DNA of 64,000 bases, from NCBI GenBank assembly GCA_017470985.1, contig JAFUXA010000005.1:1-64000 (forward strand). Direction: 5' to 3'. The notes below the pieces were generated by a model. It saw nothing but the letters and a program-made list of their open reading frames with translations. It did not search any database and was not told the DNA's origin. This document shows positions 37,930 through 46,732 of this stretch, piece by piece; position 1 is the stretch's first letter; every line of letters starts with the position of its first letter. The DNA comes from Lachnospiraceae bacterium. GTDB taxonomy: Bacteria; Bacillota; Clostridia; Lachnospirales; Lachnospiraceae. The position numbers and the translations under genes are program-made.

Positions 37930-38637
37930 TCAGTGTATATGATGCACTGCAAACATACCTACCAAGAGCAATATTCCAATAACCATACCAAAGCCTATCA
38001 TCATAAGAATGCCCTTCATGCCTGGTTTTTTCACTTTGATTTTGGAAACAAACAAAGTACCTGTTATCAACAATCCCAGATAATATAATAATGATATATC
38101 CATAGGGATAACATATTGCAATAACATAATCGTCGGGAATATCAATGCTGCCGATGTAACAGGCAAACCTATATATTCTTTTCTGCATCCACCTTCCACA
38201 GACTGGCGCTCTTCCTCGCATACATTAAAATATGCCAGTCGAATCAATGCCATAAGCACATAGTATATTAAAACAATTATTCCAAGAGCCATAAGCAGAC
38301 CTCTCAGCACAGGATTGCCAATTTCAATTCTGCACACTCCTGTAATATCAGGTCCGATACCAACAAGAGCATCTCCTATACAAATTGGAAGCACACCAAA
38401 GGCAACCAAATCTGCCAGTGAATCTATCTGTATACCAAATTTCTGCTCCATCTCTGTTCTATTCTTTTTTGTTCTAGCAACTTTGCCATCAAAGGCATCA
38501 CATAATCCACTTATCATAAGGAAAAATATACCCCAATATGGATGCCCTATTCCATGAAGAGATACTCCTATTCCCATTACTGCCGAAACTAATGACGCAT
38601 ATGTAAGCCATACTGTGTAATCATAAAAACCAAACAT
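37930..38637 (-). CDS. pssA: CDP-diacylglycerol-serine O-phosphatidyltransferase
   Basis: PssA joins serine to CDP-diacylglycerol. The 235-residue membrane protein has the CDP-alcohol phosphotransferase motif, here CDAFDGKVAR followed after 13 residues by GIQIDSLADLVAFG, and several further helices. The spacing in the motif (longer than eight residues between AR and G) fits the PssA branch. It lies directly upstream of psd, its pathway successor, and 4 bases after the flippase-like gene. Confidence 0.92.
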   Translation of the reverse strand: MFGFYDYTVWLTYASLVSAVMGIGVSLHGIGHPYWGIFFLMISGLCDAFDGKVARTKKNRTEMEQKFGIQIDSLADLVAFGVLPICIGDALVGIGPDITGVCRIEIGNPVLRGLLMALGIIVLIYYVLMALIRLAYFNVCEEERQSVEGGCRKEYIGLPVTSAALIFPTIMLLQYVIPMDISLLYYLGLLITGTLFVSKIKVKKPGMKGILMMIGFGMVIGILLLVGMFAVHHIH

Positions 38638-38641
38638 ATTC

Positions 38642-39679
38642 CTATTCCATTCTCTCTCTTCTTTTTATAGATATATATCCCACTAATACGGTTATAGCGC
38701 TTACCAATATACATACATAAAAAGACAAACTTCTGCTAAGCAGCTCCAATTGAAATGCTGCCGCTTTTTCCATAATCTCCTTAAATCCGTCTACCATAAG
38801 GTAATCCGTCACTCCCATTCCTCCCGGAATCGGTACACAGTTAGACCCAATTGCCACCATGCTCTGTGTTACCCATATGGCATACGCATGTTTCATTTTA
38901 CCACCTAATGCCATATACATAAAGACCGAAACGCATATTTGAGATACTCGCTGAGCCAAATTCCACAAGTAAGCACTTATCAAAGCTTTTTTATGACCTC
39001 TCATCTGCTCCACGCAATCTTTATAATCAAGCATCTTGTGATTTAACTTCTCTATCTTGGCTTCAGGATTTCTAATCAGCTTCAATTTAGCCAACAATCT
39101 CAAAGCCTTGGTAGCAATATTTCTTAGAATCTCACCTCTTGTGAGAAGCATAATAAATACCACTGCCAACAGTATCAAAACTATATATCCCAGCAAAATC
39201 AGTATTCTGGATAGAATATTAAAATTAAGAAATATTCCCGGAGCTGTAAATATACATATAAGTCCCACGGTTATTATTCCCAGGGTGTACATCACCAGAT
39301 TCATAATCAATACCGCTGTAACCGTAGCCCCGGGGATTTTGCTTTTCATCATGAAAAATGCGCTGGCCGGCTGCCCTCCGGAAGCAGACGGGGTAATAGC
39401 AGAAAAATATACATCCGCCGCTGCAAATACAAATCCCTGGCCGAAGCTTCTCTTATAATTAATATTTCTCAAAATACTTCTGATGGCTTCTCCTTCAAAT
39501 ACAATGAAGCCAAGCATGGCACATACAGCAAGAAACAACCACCCTTTATGAGCATGCACCAAGGCATCCTTTAAATCCTGAATTGACATGCTACCTGCCT
39601 GTGACAGCACAGCCAGGACTGTCAATATGGCCAGCAACGCTGAAATAAAAATCCAAATCAGTTTCTTCTTATCAATCAT
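38642..39679 (-). CDS. UPF0104 / lysylphosphatidylglycerol-synthase-TM-type integral membrane protein
   Basis: This 345-residue protein has about eight helices and resembles the flippase half of MprF and AglD-type proteins (UPF0104): GFVFAAADVYFSAITPSASGGQPASAFFMMK near residues 80-110 and VAIGSNCVPIPGGMGVTDY near 275-293. It carries no lysyl-transferase domain. It may move lipids across the membrane or act in lipid-linked glycan synthesis. It overlaps the PAP2 gene by 8 bases and lies in the operon with pssA and psd. Confidence 0.83.
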   Translation of the reverse strand: MIDKKKLIWIFISALLAILTVLAVLSQAGSMSIQDLKDALVHAHKGWLFLAVCAMLGFIVFEGEAIRSILRNINYKRSFGQGFVFAAADVYFSAITPSASGGQPASAFFMMKSKIPGATVTAVLIMNLVMYTLGIITVGLICIFTAPGIFLNFNILSRILILLGYIVLILLAVVFIMLLTRGEILRNIATKALRLLAKLKLIRNPEAKIEKLNHKMLDYKDCVEQMRGHKKALISAYLWNLAQRVSQICVSVFMYMALGGKMKHAYAIWVTQSMVAIGSNCVPIPGGMGVTDYLMVDGFKEIMEKAAAFQLELLSRSLSFYVCILVSAITVLVGYISIKRRERME

Positions 39680-40394
39680 TATTCACCTTTAAAACCTTCG
39701 TCCACCAATTCTCCAAACTATCATACAATCTATGTAAATCAATCTTTCCAGCAATATACATACCAATTTCAAATACAACAACAGCTCCAATTATATCTAC
39801 AAACACATGCTGCTTCACACATACAACAGATGCAAACACCAGCAGTGTCATAACTGTTGTCACAACCTTGTATATATTTCCTGTTCTCTTTTGAGAAAAA
39901 GCACATCTTAGACAGAACCAACTCTCCAGACAATGAATAGAAGGAAATAAATTAATTGGATGATCACTGTTATAAATGAACTGAACCAGCCAATTAATGA
40001 TTCCATCCCCATTCACCTCAGGTCTCACAATGGTTGATGGAATCACCAGAAAGCATATAAAGCATAACAGCTTGGCATAAATTTCTGCAGACAGATATCG
40101 ATAGCAGAATTCTCTGCTTTCCCGTCCGCATAATATAAATCCTAAGAACCACTGAACAAATGCCAGAATGTAAATTATTATAAATCCTGAAATAAAAGGA
40201 ATGTGATCATCTATAACTGTAGAAAAATCATGTAGTGGCAACACCTCATGCAGTTGCTGAATTCCAACATAACCTATGAAATTAAATACTAAAGCCAAAA
40301 TAAGAGGCGCAAAGGCATACTTTGGCAGAATTCCAAATATAATATTTTGCCACTTTGAGCCTACAACCTTTTCATCTTGTGATTTAGCTTCCAT
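39672..40394 (-). CDS. PAP2-superfamily membrane phosphatase
   Basis: This 240-residue membrane protein has about six helices. The PAP2 signature is visible as NLFPSIHCLESWFCLRCAF (PSIH) near residue 147 and the last part KQHVFVDIIGAVVVFEIG (H and D) near 190-210; the first motif is weak. It probably dephosphorylates a lipid phosphate. It heads the operon with the UPF0104, pssA and psd genes. Confidence 0.83.
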   Translation of the reverse strand: MEAKSQDEKVVGSKWQNIIFGILPKYAFAPLILALVFNFIGYVGIQQLHEVLPLHDFSTVIDDHIPFISGFIIIYILAFVQWFLGFILCGRESREFCYRYLSAEIYAKLLCFICFLVIPSTIVRPEVNGDGIINWLVQFIYNSDHPINLFPSIHCLESWFCLRCAFSQKRTGNIYKVVTTVMTLLVFASVVCVKQHVFVDIIGAVVVFEIGMYIAGKIDLHRLYDSLENWWTKVLKVNND

Positions 40395-40597
40395 ATCTTA
40401 TTACTTCCTATTCCCCATGGTATTTTAACATTCTATACCATTTATATATATAGTACTTTTATCCTATCTCTTCCATTGCTGGTATGATATAGTTTCATTT
40501 TCTCCAACTAATTGTATACCAATCCTTATTAAGAATAAATATACAAAGTCTTTAAGATTTCATTAAGAATTCGTCATATTACACATTTACACAATAA

Positions 40598-40642
40598 AAT
40601 AGCCACTTCTGATCCATATACTGAAAATCAGAAATGACTATT
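40598..40642 (-). terminator. rho-independent terminator of the nitrogenase-like / metNIQ operon
   Basis: A 16-bp stem (AATAGTCATTTCTGAT / ATCAGAAGTGGCTATT, two G-U pairs) with a 13-base loop is followed by TTATTG on the minus strand. It lies 46 bases after metQ. The rest of the interval 40395-40688 is AT-rich and shows nothing else recognisable. Confidence 0.85.
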
Positions 40643-40688
40643 TATCATAGTAGATTCAAAAATGAGATAATTACTTATTTATTAAAAT

Positions 40689-41531
40689 CTACTTTACCGG
40701 AATAACTGCTCCATCATACTTTTCCTGGATAAACTTCTGTGTATCCTCGTCAAGTAATGCTGCCACCAATGCCTTGATTGCCGGATTGTCCTTGTCTTCT
40801 GAACGGACTGCAATAATGTTGGCATATGGGCTGTCTGCACCTTCACTAAACAACCTGTTTGACTTGATTCCTGCCTCAAGGGCTTTGTTAGTATTTGTAA
40901 TAAAGAAATCGTAATCATCCTTTGTAGGGATAATCTGTGCAGAATCGATTTCAACAATCTTAATAGGAATCTTGTACTCTAAAATATCATCAACTGAAGC
41001 TGAGAGAGAATCCTCTGCCTTGTCATCCAAATCAATGAAACCATTTAACTCAAGAATTCTCAAAGCTCTATACTCGTTTGTTGCGTCATTTGGAATTGCT
41101 ACAACAGCGTTCTGTGGAATATCTTCCTTCTTCTCATATTTATCAGAATAAGCTGTAATTGGCTCTACATGAATTCCACCTGCATTAACAAGGTCATATC
41201 CATTGGACTCTACCTCTGAAAGCAAATATGGCTCATGCTGGAAATAATTGAAATCAATTTCACCGGCATTTAACTTCTCATTTGTTGTAGAGTCTGCTGC
41301 AGTTGATACAAGCTCAATCTTGATACCCTGCTCAGCAAGCTTTGGTGTTACATATTCAATGATTTCTGAATGTGGCACCAAATCAGCTATACCCTTTAAT
41401 ACAACCTCAGACTCTGTGGCGTCTGCTGCCTGTTCCTTGTTCTCAGTCTCCTCCGCCTTGCTTGCGCATCCTGTAAGCGCACCAAGTACTGTGACTGCTG
41501 ATAAAATAATTGCTAATGTTCTTCTTTTCAT
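40689..41531 (-). CDS. metQ: MetQ/NlpA-family ABC transporter substrate-binding lipoprotein
   Basis: This is the extracellular binding subunit of a methionine-type ABC importer, 280 residues. It has a signal peptide with lipobox ALTGC, a linker rich in E and A, then the NlpA fold: LVPHSEIIEYVTPKLAEQGI near residue 50, FNYFQHEPYL near 93, VAIPNDATNEYRALRIL near 143, and NTNKALEAGI near 212. These match the methionine-binding family, but ligand choice cannot be read directly, and relatives bind other sulfur compounds. It is last in the run D-K-H-B-metN-metI-metQ and is followed by a strong terminator. Confidence 0.9.
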   Translation of the reverse strand: MKRRTLAIILSAVTVLGALTGCASKAEETENKEQAADATESEVVLKGIADLVPHSEIIEYVTPKLAEQGIKIELVSTAADSTTNEKLNAGEIDFNYFQHEPYLLSEVESNGYDLVNAGGIHVEPITAYSDKYEKKEDIPQNAVVAIPNDATNEYRALRILELNGFIDLDDKAEDSLSASVDDILEYKIPIKIVEIDSAQIIPTKDDYDFFITNTNKALEAGIKSNRLFSEGADSPYANIIAVRSEDKDNPAIKALVAALLDEDTQKFIQEKYDGAVIPVK

Positions 41532-41613
41532 TTTCTACCTCCTGCACTTACTGTGCTATTTATATTTCTTAAATCAGTTTCCTGATATAAGTTCAAATTT
41601 ATATTTCCAAGTA

Positions 41614-42324
41614 CTATATTAAATTTCTGGTTTTCAACATCCTGTTGGATATAAGATTTCCTATACCTTGCGTTATCTGCACCAATACAATAAGTATGTA
41701 TACACATGCAAATAATCTATCATGCTGAAATCTCTGATATCCGAAGCGGACCGCAATATCACCTATTCCTCCGGCGCCAAACATTCCTGCCAGAGCTGTC
41801 ATGGAAATGACTCCAATTACTGCCACTGTAAATCCTCGAATTATAGCCGGCAGTGTCTCTGGTATAATCACCTTGAAAAACACCTGTGAATTGCTGCTGC
41901 CAATGGACTTGGCCGCCTCTATCTTACCCTTGTCAATTTCAAGAAGTGCACTCTCCACAATTCGGGCATACATAGGTATACAACTTGCAGCAATGGCTAT
42001 AATACAAGCATTGATTCCATAGGATTTACCAAATATCAGTCTGGCCACAGGAATCATCAGGATGATCATAACCATCTGTGGCAGAGATCTAAGGACATTT
42101 ATCAGCCAGCCAACAGTTGTATAAGATATGCGCTTAGGCAATAATCCATCTGGGCTGGTCAATGTCAATACAACGCCCAAAATCATTCCGAAAATCAATA
42201 CGATTATTGAAGAAATAATTGTCATATATAAAGTCTCGCCAACAGGAACAATCAATTCCTTCCATATTTCCGGATCGAATGACGCCTTAATAACTTCCCA
42301 TAAGGATGAATCCAACAAACTCAT
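41614..42324 (-). CDS. metI: MetI-family ABC transporter permease
   Basis: This membrane subunit of the methionine-type importer has 236 residues and about five helices. The coupling loop carries the EAA-like motif IEAAKSIGSSNSQVFFKVII-P near residues 130-150. Its ATG overlaps the metN stop by 4 bases, so ATPase and permease are translationally coupled. Confidence 0.92.
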   Translation of the reverse strand: MSLLDSSLWEVIKASFDPEIWKELIVPVGETLYMTIISSIIVLIFGMILGVVLTLTSPDGLLPKRISYTTVGWLINVLRSLPQMVMIILMIPVARLIFGKSYGINACIIAIAASCIPMYARIVESALLEIDKGKIEAAKSIGSSNSQVFFKVIIPETLPAIIRGFTVAVIGVISMTALAGMFGAGGIGDIAVRFGYQRFQHDRLFACVYILIVLVQITQGIGNLISNRMLKTRNLI

Positions 42325-43103
42325 ATTCCCTCTCCTTCCGAAAAACTAATATTTTGAAACTCTTGTAACACTTTGGCAAACAAAGCTCCTGTACGGCTTG
42401 TTGGATTACTGAAAATGGACTGTACACTGCCTTTTTCAATAAACTTACCATTTTCCAACACGGCCATCTGGGAACAACAGTATCTGATTGCCTCTAATTC
42501 ATGGGTAATCATCAAAATTGTTATACCGGATTTCTTGTTAATTTCTTTCAACAAATCCAGAATCTGTATGGTAGTCTGAGGGTCCAGTGCTGATGTAGCT
42601 TCATCAGATATTAATATATCCGGCTTGTTAACCAGGGCTCTGGCTATACCAACTCGCTGCTTCTGCCCGCCGGACAATCCACCGGGATATGCATCAAGCT
42701 TATCTGAAAGTCCAACCATCTCTGCAGTCTCCAAAACCCTCTTGTGTATCTCAGATTTGGACACACCACTTATCTCTAAGGGATAAGCAATATTCTTATA
42801 AACTGTTCTTGAATCAAACAGGTTAAAAGTCTGAAATACCATGCCGATTTTCTTTCTCTGCTCTAAAAGTTCGCGCTTATTCAATTTCAGAATATCCACG
42901 CCTCCCACTACGACGCTTCCGCCGTCCGGGCTTTCCAGGCGATTTATACATCTTGCCAAAGTGGATTTTCCGGCCCCACTGAAACCGATGATTCCGAAAA
43001 TCGAACCCTTCTCTACATCCAGGTCCACGCCCTTGAGCACTTCCAGTTCTCTGCCATGCACTTCAAAAGTCTTCTTCAAATCTCTTATCTCTATATAACT
43101 CAA
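42321..43103 (-). CDS. metN: MetN-family ABC transporter ATPase without the NIL domain
   Basis: This ATPase of the importer has 260 residues: Walker A GFSGAGKSTLARC near residue 39, the signature LSGGQKQRVGIARAL near 142, and Walker B ILISDEATSALD. Usual MetN proteins are about 340 residues and end in a NIL domain that binds methionine and shuts the transporter off; this one stops soon after the nucleotide-binding domain (short tail FSNPTSRTGALFAKVLQEFQ). The start is a TTG with only a weak ribosome binding site (GAAG). A perfect inverted repeat lies in the 88-base gap to the nifB-like gene. Confidence 0.88.
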   Translation of the reverse strand: MSYIEIRDLKKTFEVHGRELEVLKGVDLDVEKGSIFGIIGFSGAGKSTLARCINRLESPDGGSVVVGGVDILKLNKRELLEQRKKIGMVFQTFNLFDSRTVYKNIAYPLEISGVSKSEIHKRVLETAEMVGLSDKLDAYPGGLSGGQKQRVGIARALVNKPDILISDEATSALDPQTTIQILDLLKEINKKSGITILMITHELEAIRYCCSQMAVLENGKFIEKGSVQSIFSNPTSRTGALFAKVLQEFQNISFSEGEGI

Positions 43104-43146
43104 AACAACTTCATCGTGGTCGTATACAGTTCCACTTCTCCTTTCC

Positions 43147-43166
43147 TGATGTGCTATAACACATCA
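43147..43166 (-). promoter_or_regulatory. perfect inverted repeat between the nifB-like gene and metN
   Basis: TGATGTG-6 bases-CACATCA, a 7-bp perfect dyad with no T-run after it. It could be an operator, an RNA processing or stability hairpin that sets different levels for the enzyme and transporter halves of the operon, or chance. Confidence 0.35.
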
Positions 43167-43191
43167 TATTTTCTATTAATGATTATTTGCA

Positions 43192-44472
43192 TCAGCCATG
43201 GCTGAAGGTCTCCACTGCTTCCACATCTCTGTCCTTGTACAGTTCAGAGTGCAAATCCTTGCCCTTTCCCGGAATTCCAAGGGCATCTGCACGACAATGC
43301 TTACAATGACGGAATACCTCCAGATATTTTCCTGCCTCAGCTCGCACCTTATCAAGCATCACACAGTCCGGGGCTGGTATATCTTTCATACCATTCTGAG
43401 GAATCAATGGAATGATATTCAAAAGTGAAGCTCCAAGTTCTGATGTAACCCTGGCCACTTCTGCAATGTGATGATCATTCACACCAGGCACTAGAACCGT
43501 ATTGATCTTGATTACAATTCCTAACTCAGCTGCTCTCTTAATACCTTTTAACTGATTATTAATAAGGAGTTTCGCACCTTCTACTCCGGAAGTTTTTACT
43601 CCATTTTCATCAATTACAAATTCATTAATCTGAGCTTCAATCTCCGGATCAACAGCGTTTACTGTTACTGTAATTGTCTCAATACCAATTTCTGCTATCT
43701 CCTCCACTCTATCAAGGAGGCGGAAGCCATTGGTTGACAGACAACATATCAACTCCGGAAACTCTTTCTTCACCAGGGCAAATGTATCCAGGGCATGTCT
43801 TGTAGCCAATGTATCTCCAGGGCCGGCAATTCCAACCACTGATAACTCAGGACACAATTCCTTGGCTCGCTTGATAACATCCACTGATTCTTCCGGTTTC
43901 AGTACCAGAGAACTTACTCCAGGTCGAATCAGAGACTTGTCAAATTGTCTTGTACAGAATTTACACTGTATATTACATGCCGGGCTTACCGGTAGATGAA
44001 TTCTTCCGGCTGACACATTGGCCTCGCCACCCATACATGGATGTCTCTTTTTCAAATGTGCAAATCTAATCTCGTTCAGCTCTGTCACTTCAGCCTGAGG
44101 TCGAATATTATCCACCAGACGCTTTTCATCAATCAGCTTCACTTTGCCATATAAAATGTTATCTATGACCTCATCTATCCCTCTCTCCACATCTACAATC
44201 TGTATACCTTTGGAGCTTAAAATGCTTTTTGCTCCGGGGCCACTACATTCAGCAAATACCACGTGACAATCAATTAATCGATTTGCCACATTTTCCATTC
44301 TCACATCGTGATGCTCATGATTGAGACAAGCTTTATCCACCTCTCTTACCTCTATATAACGATAGGTCTTGTCCCCTGTATTCACTTCATATATGTCAAA
44401 TCTATCTGCCGCACCAAAATGTCTATCAATGTCTAGTCCATTACTGGATGCGAATGCTGTCTTTATAATCAT
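43192..44472 (-). CDS. NifB-like radical SAM cofactor-maturation protein with N-terminal NifX-type domain
   Basis: NifB builds the 8Fe-9S-carbide NifB-co cluster, the precursor of nitrogenase-type cofactors. The 426-residue product has an N-terminal NifX/NafY-like domain (about 1-115; AFASSNGLDIDRHFG and RFDIYEV). The radical SAM core follows: HPCMGGEA at 144-151, SPACNIQCKFC with Cys166, Cys170 and Cys173, VGIAGPGDTLA near 215, and the NifB-type end CKHCRADALGIPG. All NifB cluster cysteines are thus present. The ATG at 44472 follows AGGTGG by 5 bases; a GTG lies three codons upstream. It follows nifH by 17 bases. Confidence 0.9.
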   Translation of the reverse strand: MIIKTAFASSNGLDIDRHFGAADRFDIYEVNTGDKTYRYIEVREVDKACLNHEHHDVRMENVANRLIDCHVVFAECSGPGAKSILSSKGIQIVDVERGIDEVIDNILYGKVKLIDEKRLVDNIRPQAEVTELNEIRFAHLKKRHPCMGGEANVSAGRIHLPVSPACNIQCKFCTRQFDKSLIRPGVSSLVLKPEESVDVIKRAKELCPELSVVGIAGPGDTLATRHALDTFALVKKEFPELICCLSTNGFRLLDRVEEIAEIGIETITVTVNAVDPEIEAQINEFVIDENGVKTSGVEGAKLLINNQLKGIKRAAELGIVIKINTVLVPGVNDHHIAEVARVTSELGASLLNIIPLIPQNGMKDIPAPDCVMLDKVRAEAGKYLEVFRHCKHCRADALGIPGKGKDLHSELYKDRDVEAVETFSHG

Positions 44473-44489
44473 TGTTACCACCTGTAAAA

Positions 44490-45374
<885 letters not shown>

Positions 45375-45388
45375 CTAATCACTAAATC

Positions 45389-46723
45389 TTATCTATATGT
45401 GGCAAGTACTCTGTCATAGATATCCTCTATAGCTCTAAGTCCGCCTTCATAACCTGTATAACCACAGTTCATAATCAATCTGTACTGAACTGGAGGTGAT
45501 ACAATAAGCAAATCCGCATTAAGCTTACTTGCCAGATTCTTGTCCCATGCACTTCCGAGAATTAGTATTCTTTTGTCCTCATAATTCTTGGCATCCTCTT
45601 CCAGCTTTTTCTGAGAATTTCCTGCATCCGGATCAAATACAACTTCGATCTCTCTCTTATTTCCAAGTTCAGAAATATTTTCAAACTGATCTAATACATA
45701 CTTCTGATATTTCTCAGGAATGTCATCTACGATGAACTGTGTTCCTGGAATAATTCCAAGCTCATTTAACAGAAACTTCGAAAATCCCAATGAGTAAGAG
45801 CTGTCAGCAATTGAGTACACTCTACGAGGAATACCATATCTGAACTCCAACATGAAGGAAGCCATCTTCTCGATATGCTCATAGTATTTTGCCTCTTCAC
45901 GCTCGATATATCCCTCAACCTTGTCCTTATCCAATCCTGCGAACTCGCCAACTTCCCGCAGGAATCTGGATGTCTCTATAGCGCCGATTGGCAGGTATGG
46001 GAACTGGAGAAATGGTTGCTGATATTTCACCTTGAGATGCTTGGCAGCCTTCAATCCTACCCATGGACCAATTACAATATTGAACTGGGCATTTGGAATT
46101 GTCTTCCACTCGCTTACACCTTCTGATTCTCCGCCAAATAATATATTTACCTTCAAACCAATGTCTGTCAGTATCTTCTTAATGCCTTCCAGGTTTCCAT
46201 TCCAATATGGGTCCTGATAAGGAATAGAAGCAAATACATTTACAAGGCCTTCTACCTTCTCATCACTTTCATGGAATTTATCAACATACTGATCAATAAT
46301 GGCATTGAGTAATCTGTCATGAGCAGCGTAATTGTTGCTCTTAAAACCGCCTTCTTCCACATATACAATCGGCTTGTCTTCTTCCTGAAATTCTCCTGTG
46401 ACAGCTGCTACATCATCACCTGTTATAGCCGCTGTACAACCGGTAACTACTACGAATAATTCTCCGTCTATTACCTTGAAAGCATTCTCTATAACGCTTC
46501 TAAGTTTCTTCTCGCCGCCAAATACAACATCCTGTTCCTCTGCATTTGTACATGGAGCTGTGGAACCACCTGCGTAGCCCTCACCCTGCCCGATAATGCG
46601 ATTAACCTGCCCACCGCAGCCAGGTCCGGAATGTAGAATCGGCACTCCTTTCTTTATTGCTACAACGCTCTGATATGAACCCAGAGCACAAGTAAATCTT
46701 GGTTGTTCTATTGCCTGTGACAT
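45389..46723 (-). CDS. nitrogenase-like component 1, beta (NifK-like) subunit
   Basis: This partner of the D-like subunit has 444 residues. It keeps the three P-cluster cysteines of NifK: Cys12 (RFTCALGSYQS), Cys36 (HSGPGCGGQVNR) and Cys96 (VVTGCTAAITGDDV). It lacks the N-terminal extension of true NifK, as nitrogenase-like and NifN proteins do. The C-terminal third contains ILGSAWDKNLASKL and ends GGLRAIEDIYDRVLATYR, typical of the oxidoreductase/nitrogenase component 1 family. It lies 9 bases after the D-like gene. Confidence 0.87.
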   Translation of the reverse strand: MSQAIEQPRFTCALGSYQSVVAIKKGVPILHSGPGCGGQVNRIIGQGEGYAGGSTAPCTNAEEQDVVFGGEKKLRSVIENAFKVIDGELFVVVTGCTAAITGDDVAAVTGEFQEEDKPIVYVEEGGFKSNNYAAHDRLLNAIIDQYVDKFHESDEKVEGLVNVFASIPYQDPYWNGNLEGIKKILTDIGLKVNILFGGESEGVSEWKTIPNAQFNIVIGPWVGLKAAKHLKVKYQQPFLQFPYLPIGAIETSRFLREVGEFAGLDKDKVEGYIEREEAKYYEHIEKMASFMLEFRYGIPRRVYSIADSSYSLGFSKFLLNELGIIPGTQFIVDDIPEKYQKYVLDQFENISELGNKREIEVVFDPDAGNSQKKLEEDAKNYEDKRILILGSAWDKNLASKLNADLLIVSPPVQYRLIMNCGYTGYEGGLRAIEDIYDRVLATYR

Positions 46724-46732
46724 CGTTTTCTC

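Noticed and set aside
43104-43191. SAM riboswitch before metN
   Set aside because: The 88-base gap has none of the S-box core elements seen before metK; only a short inverted repeat.
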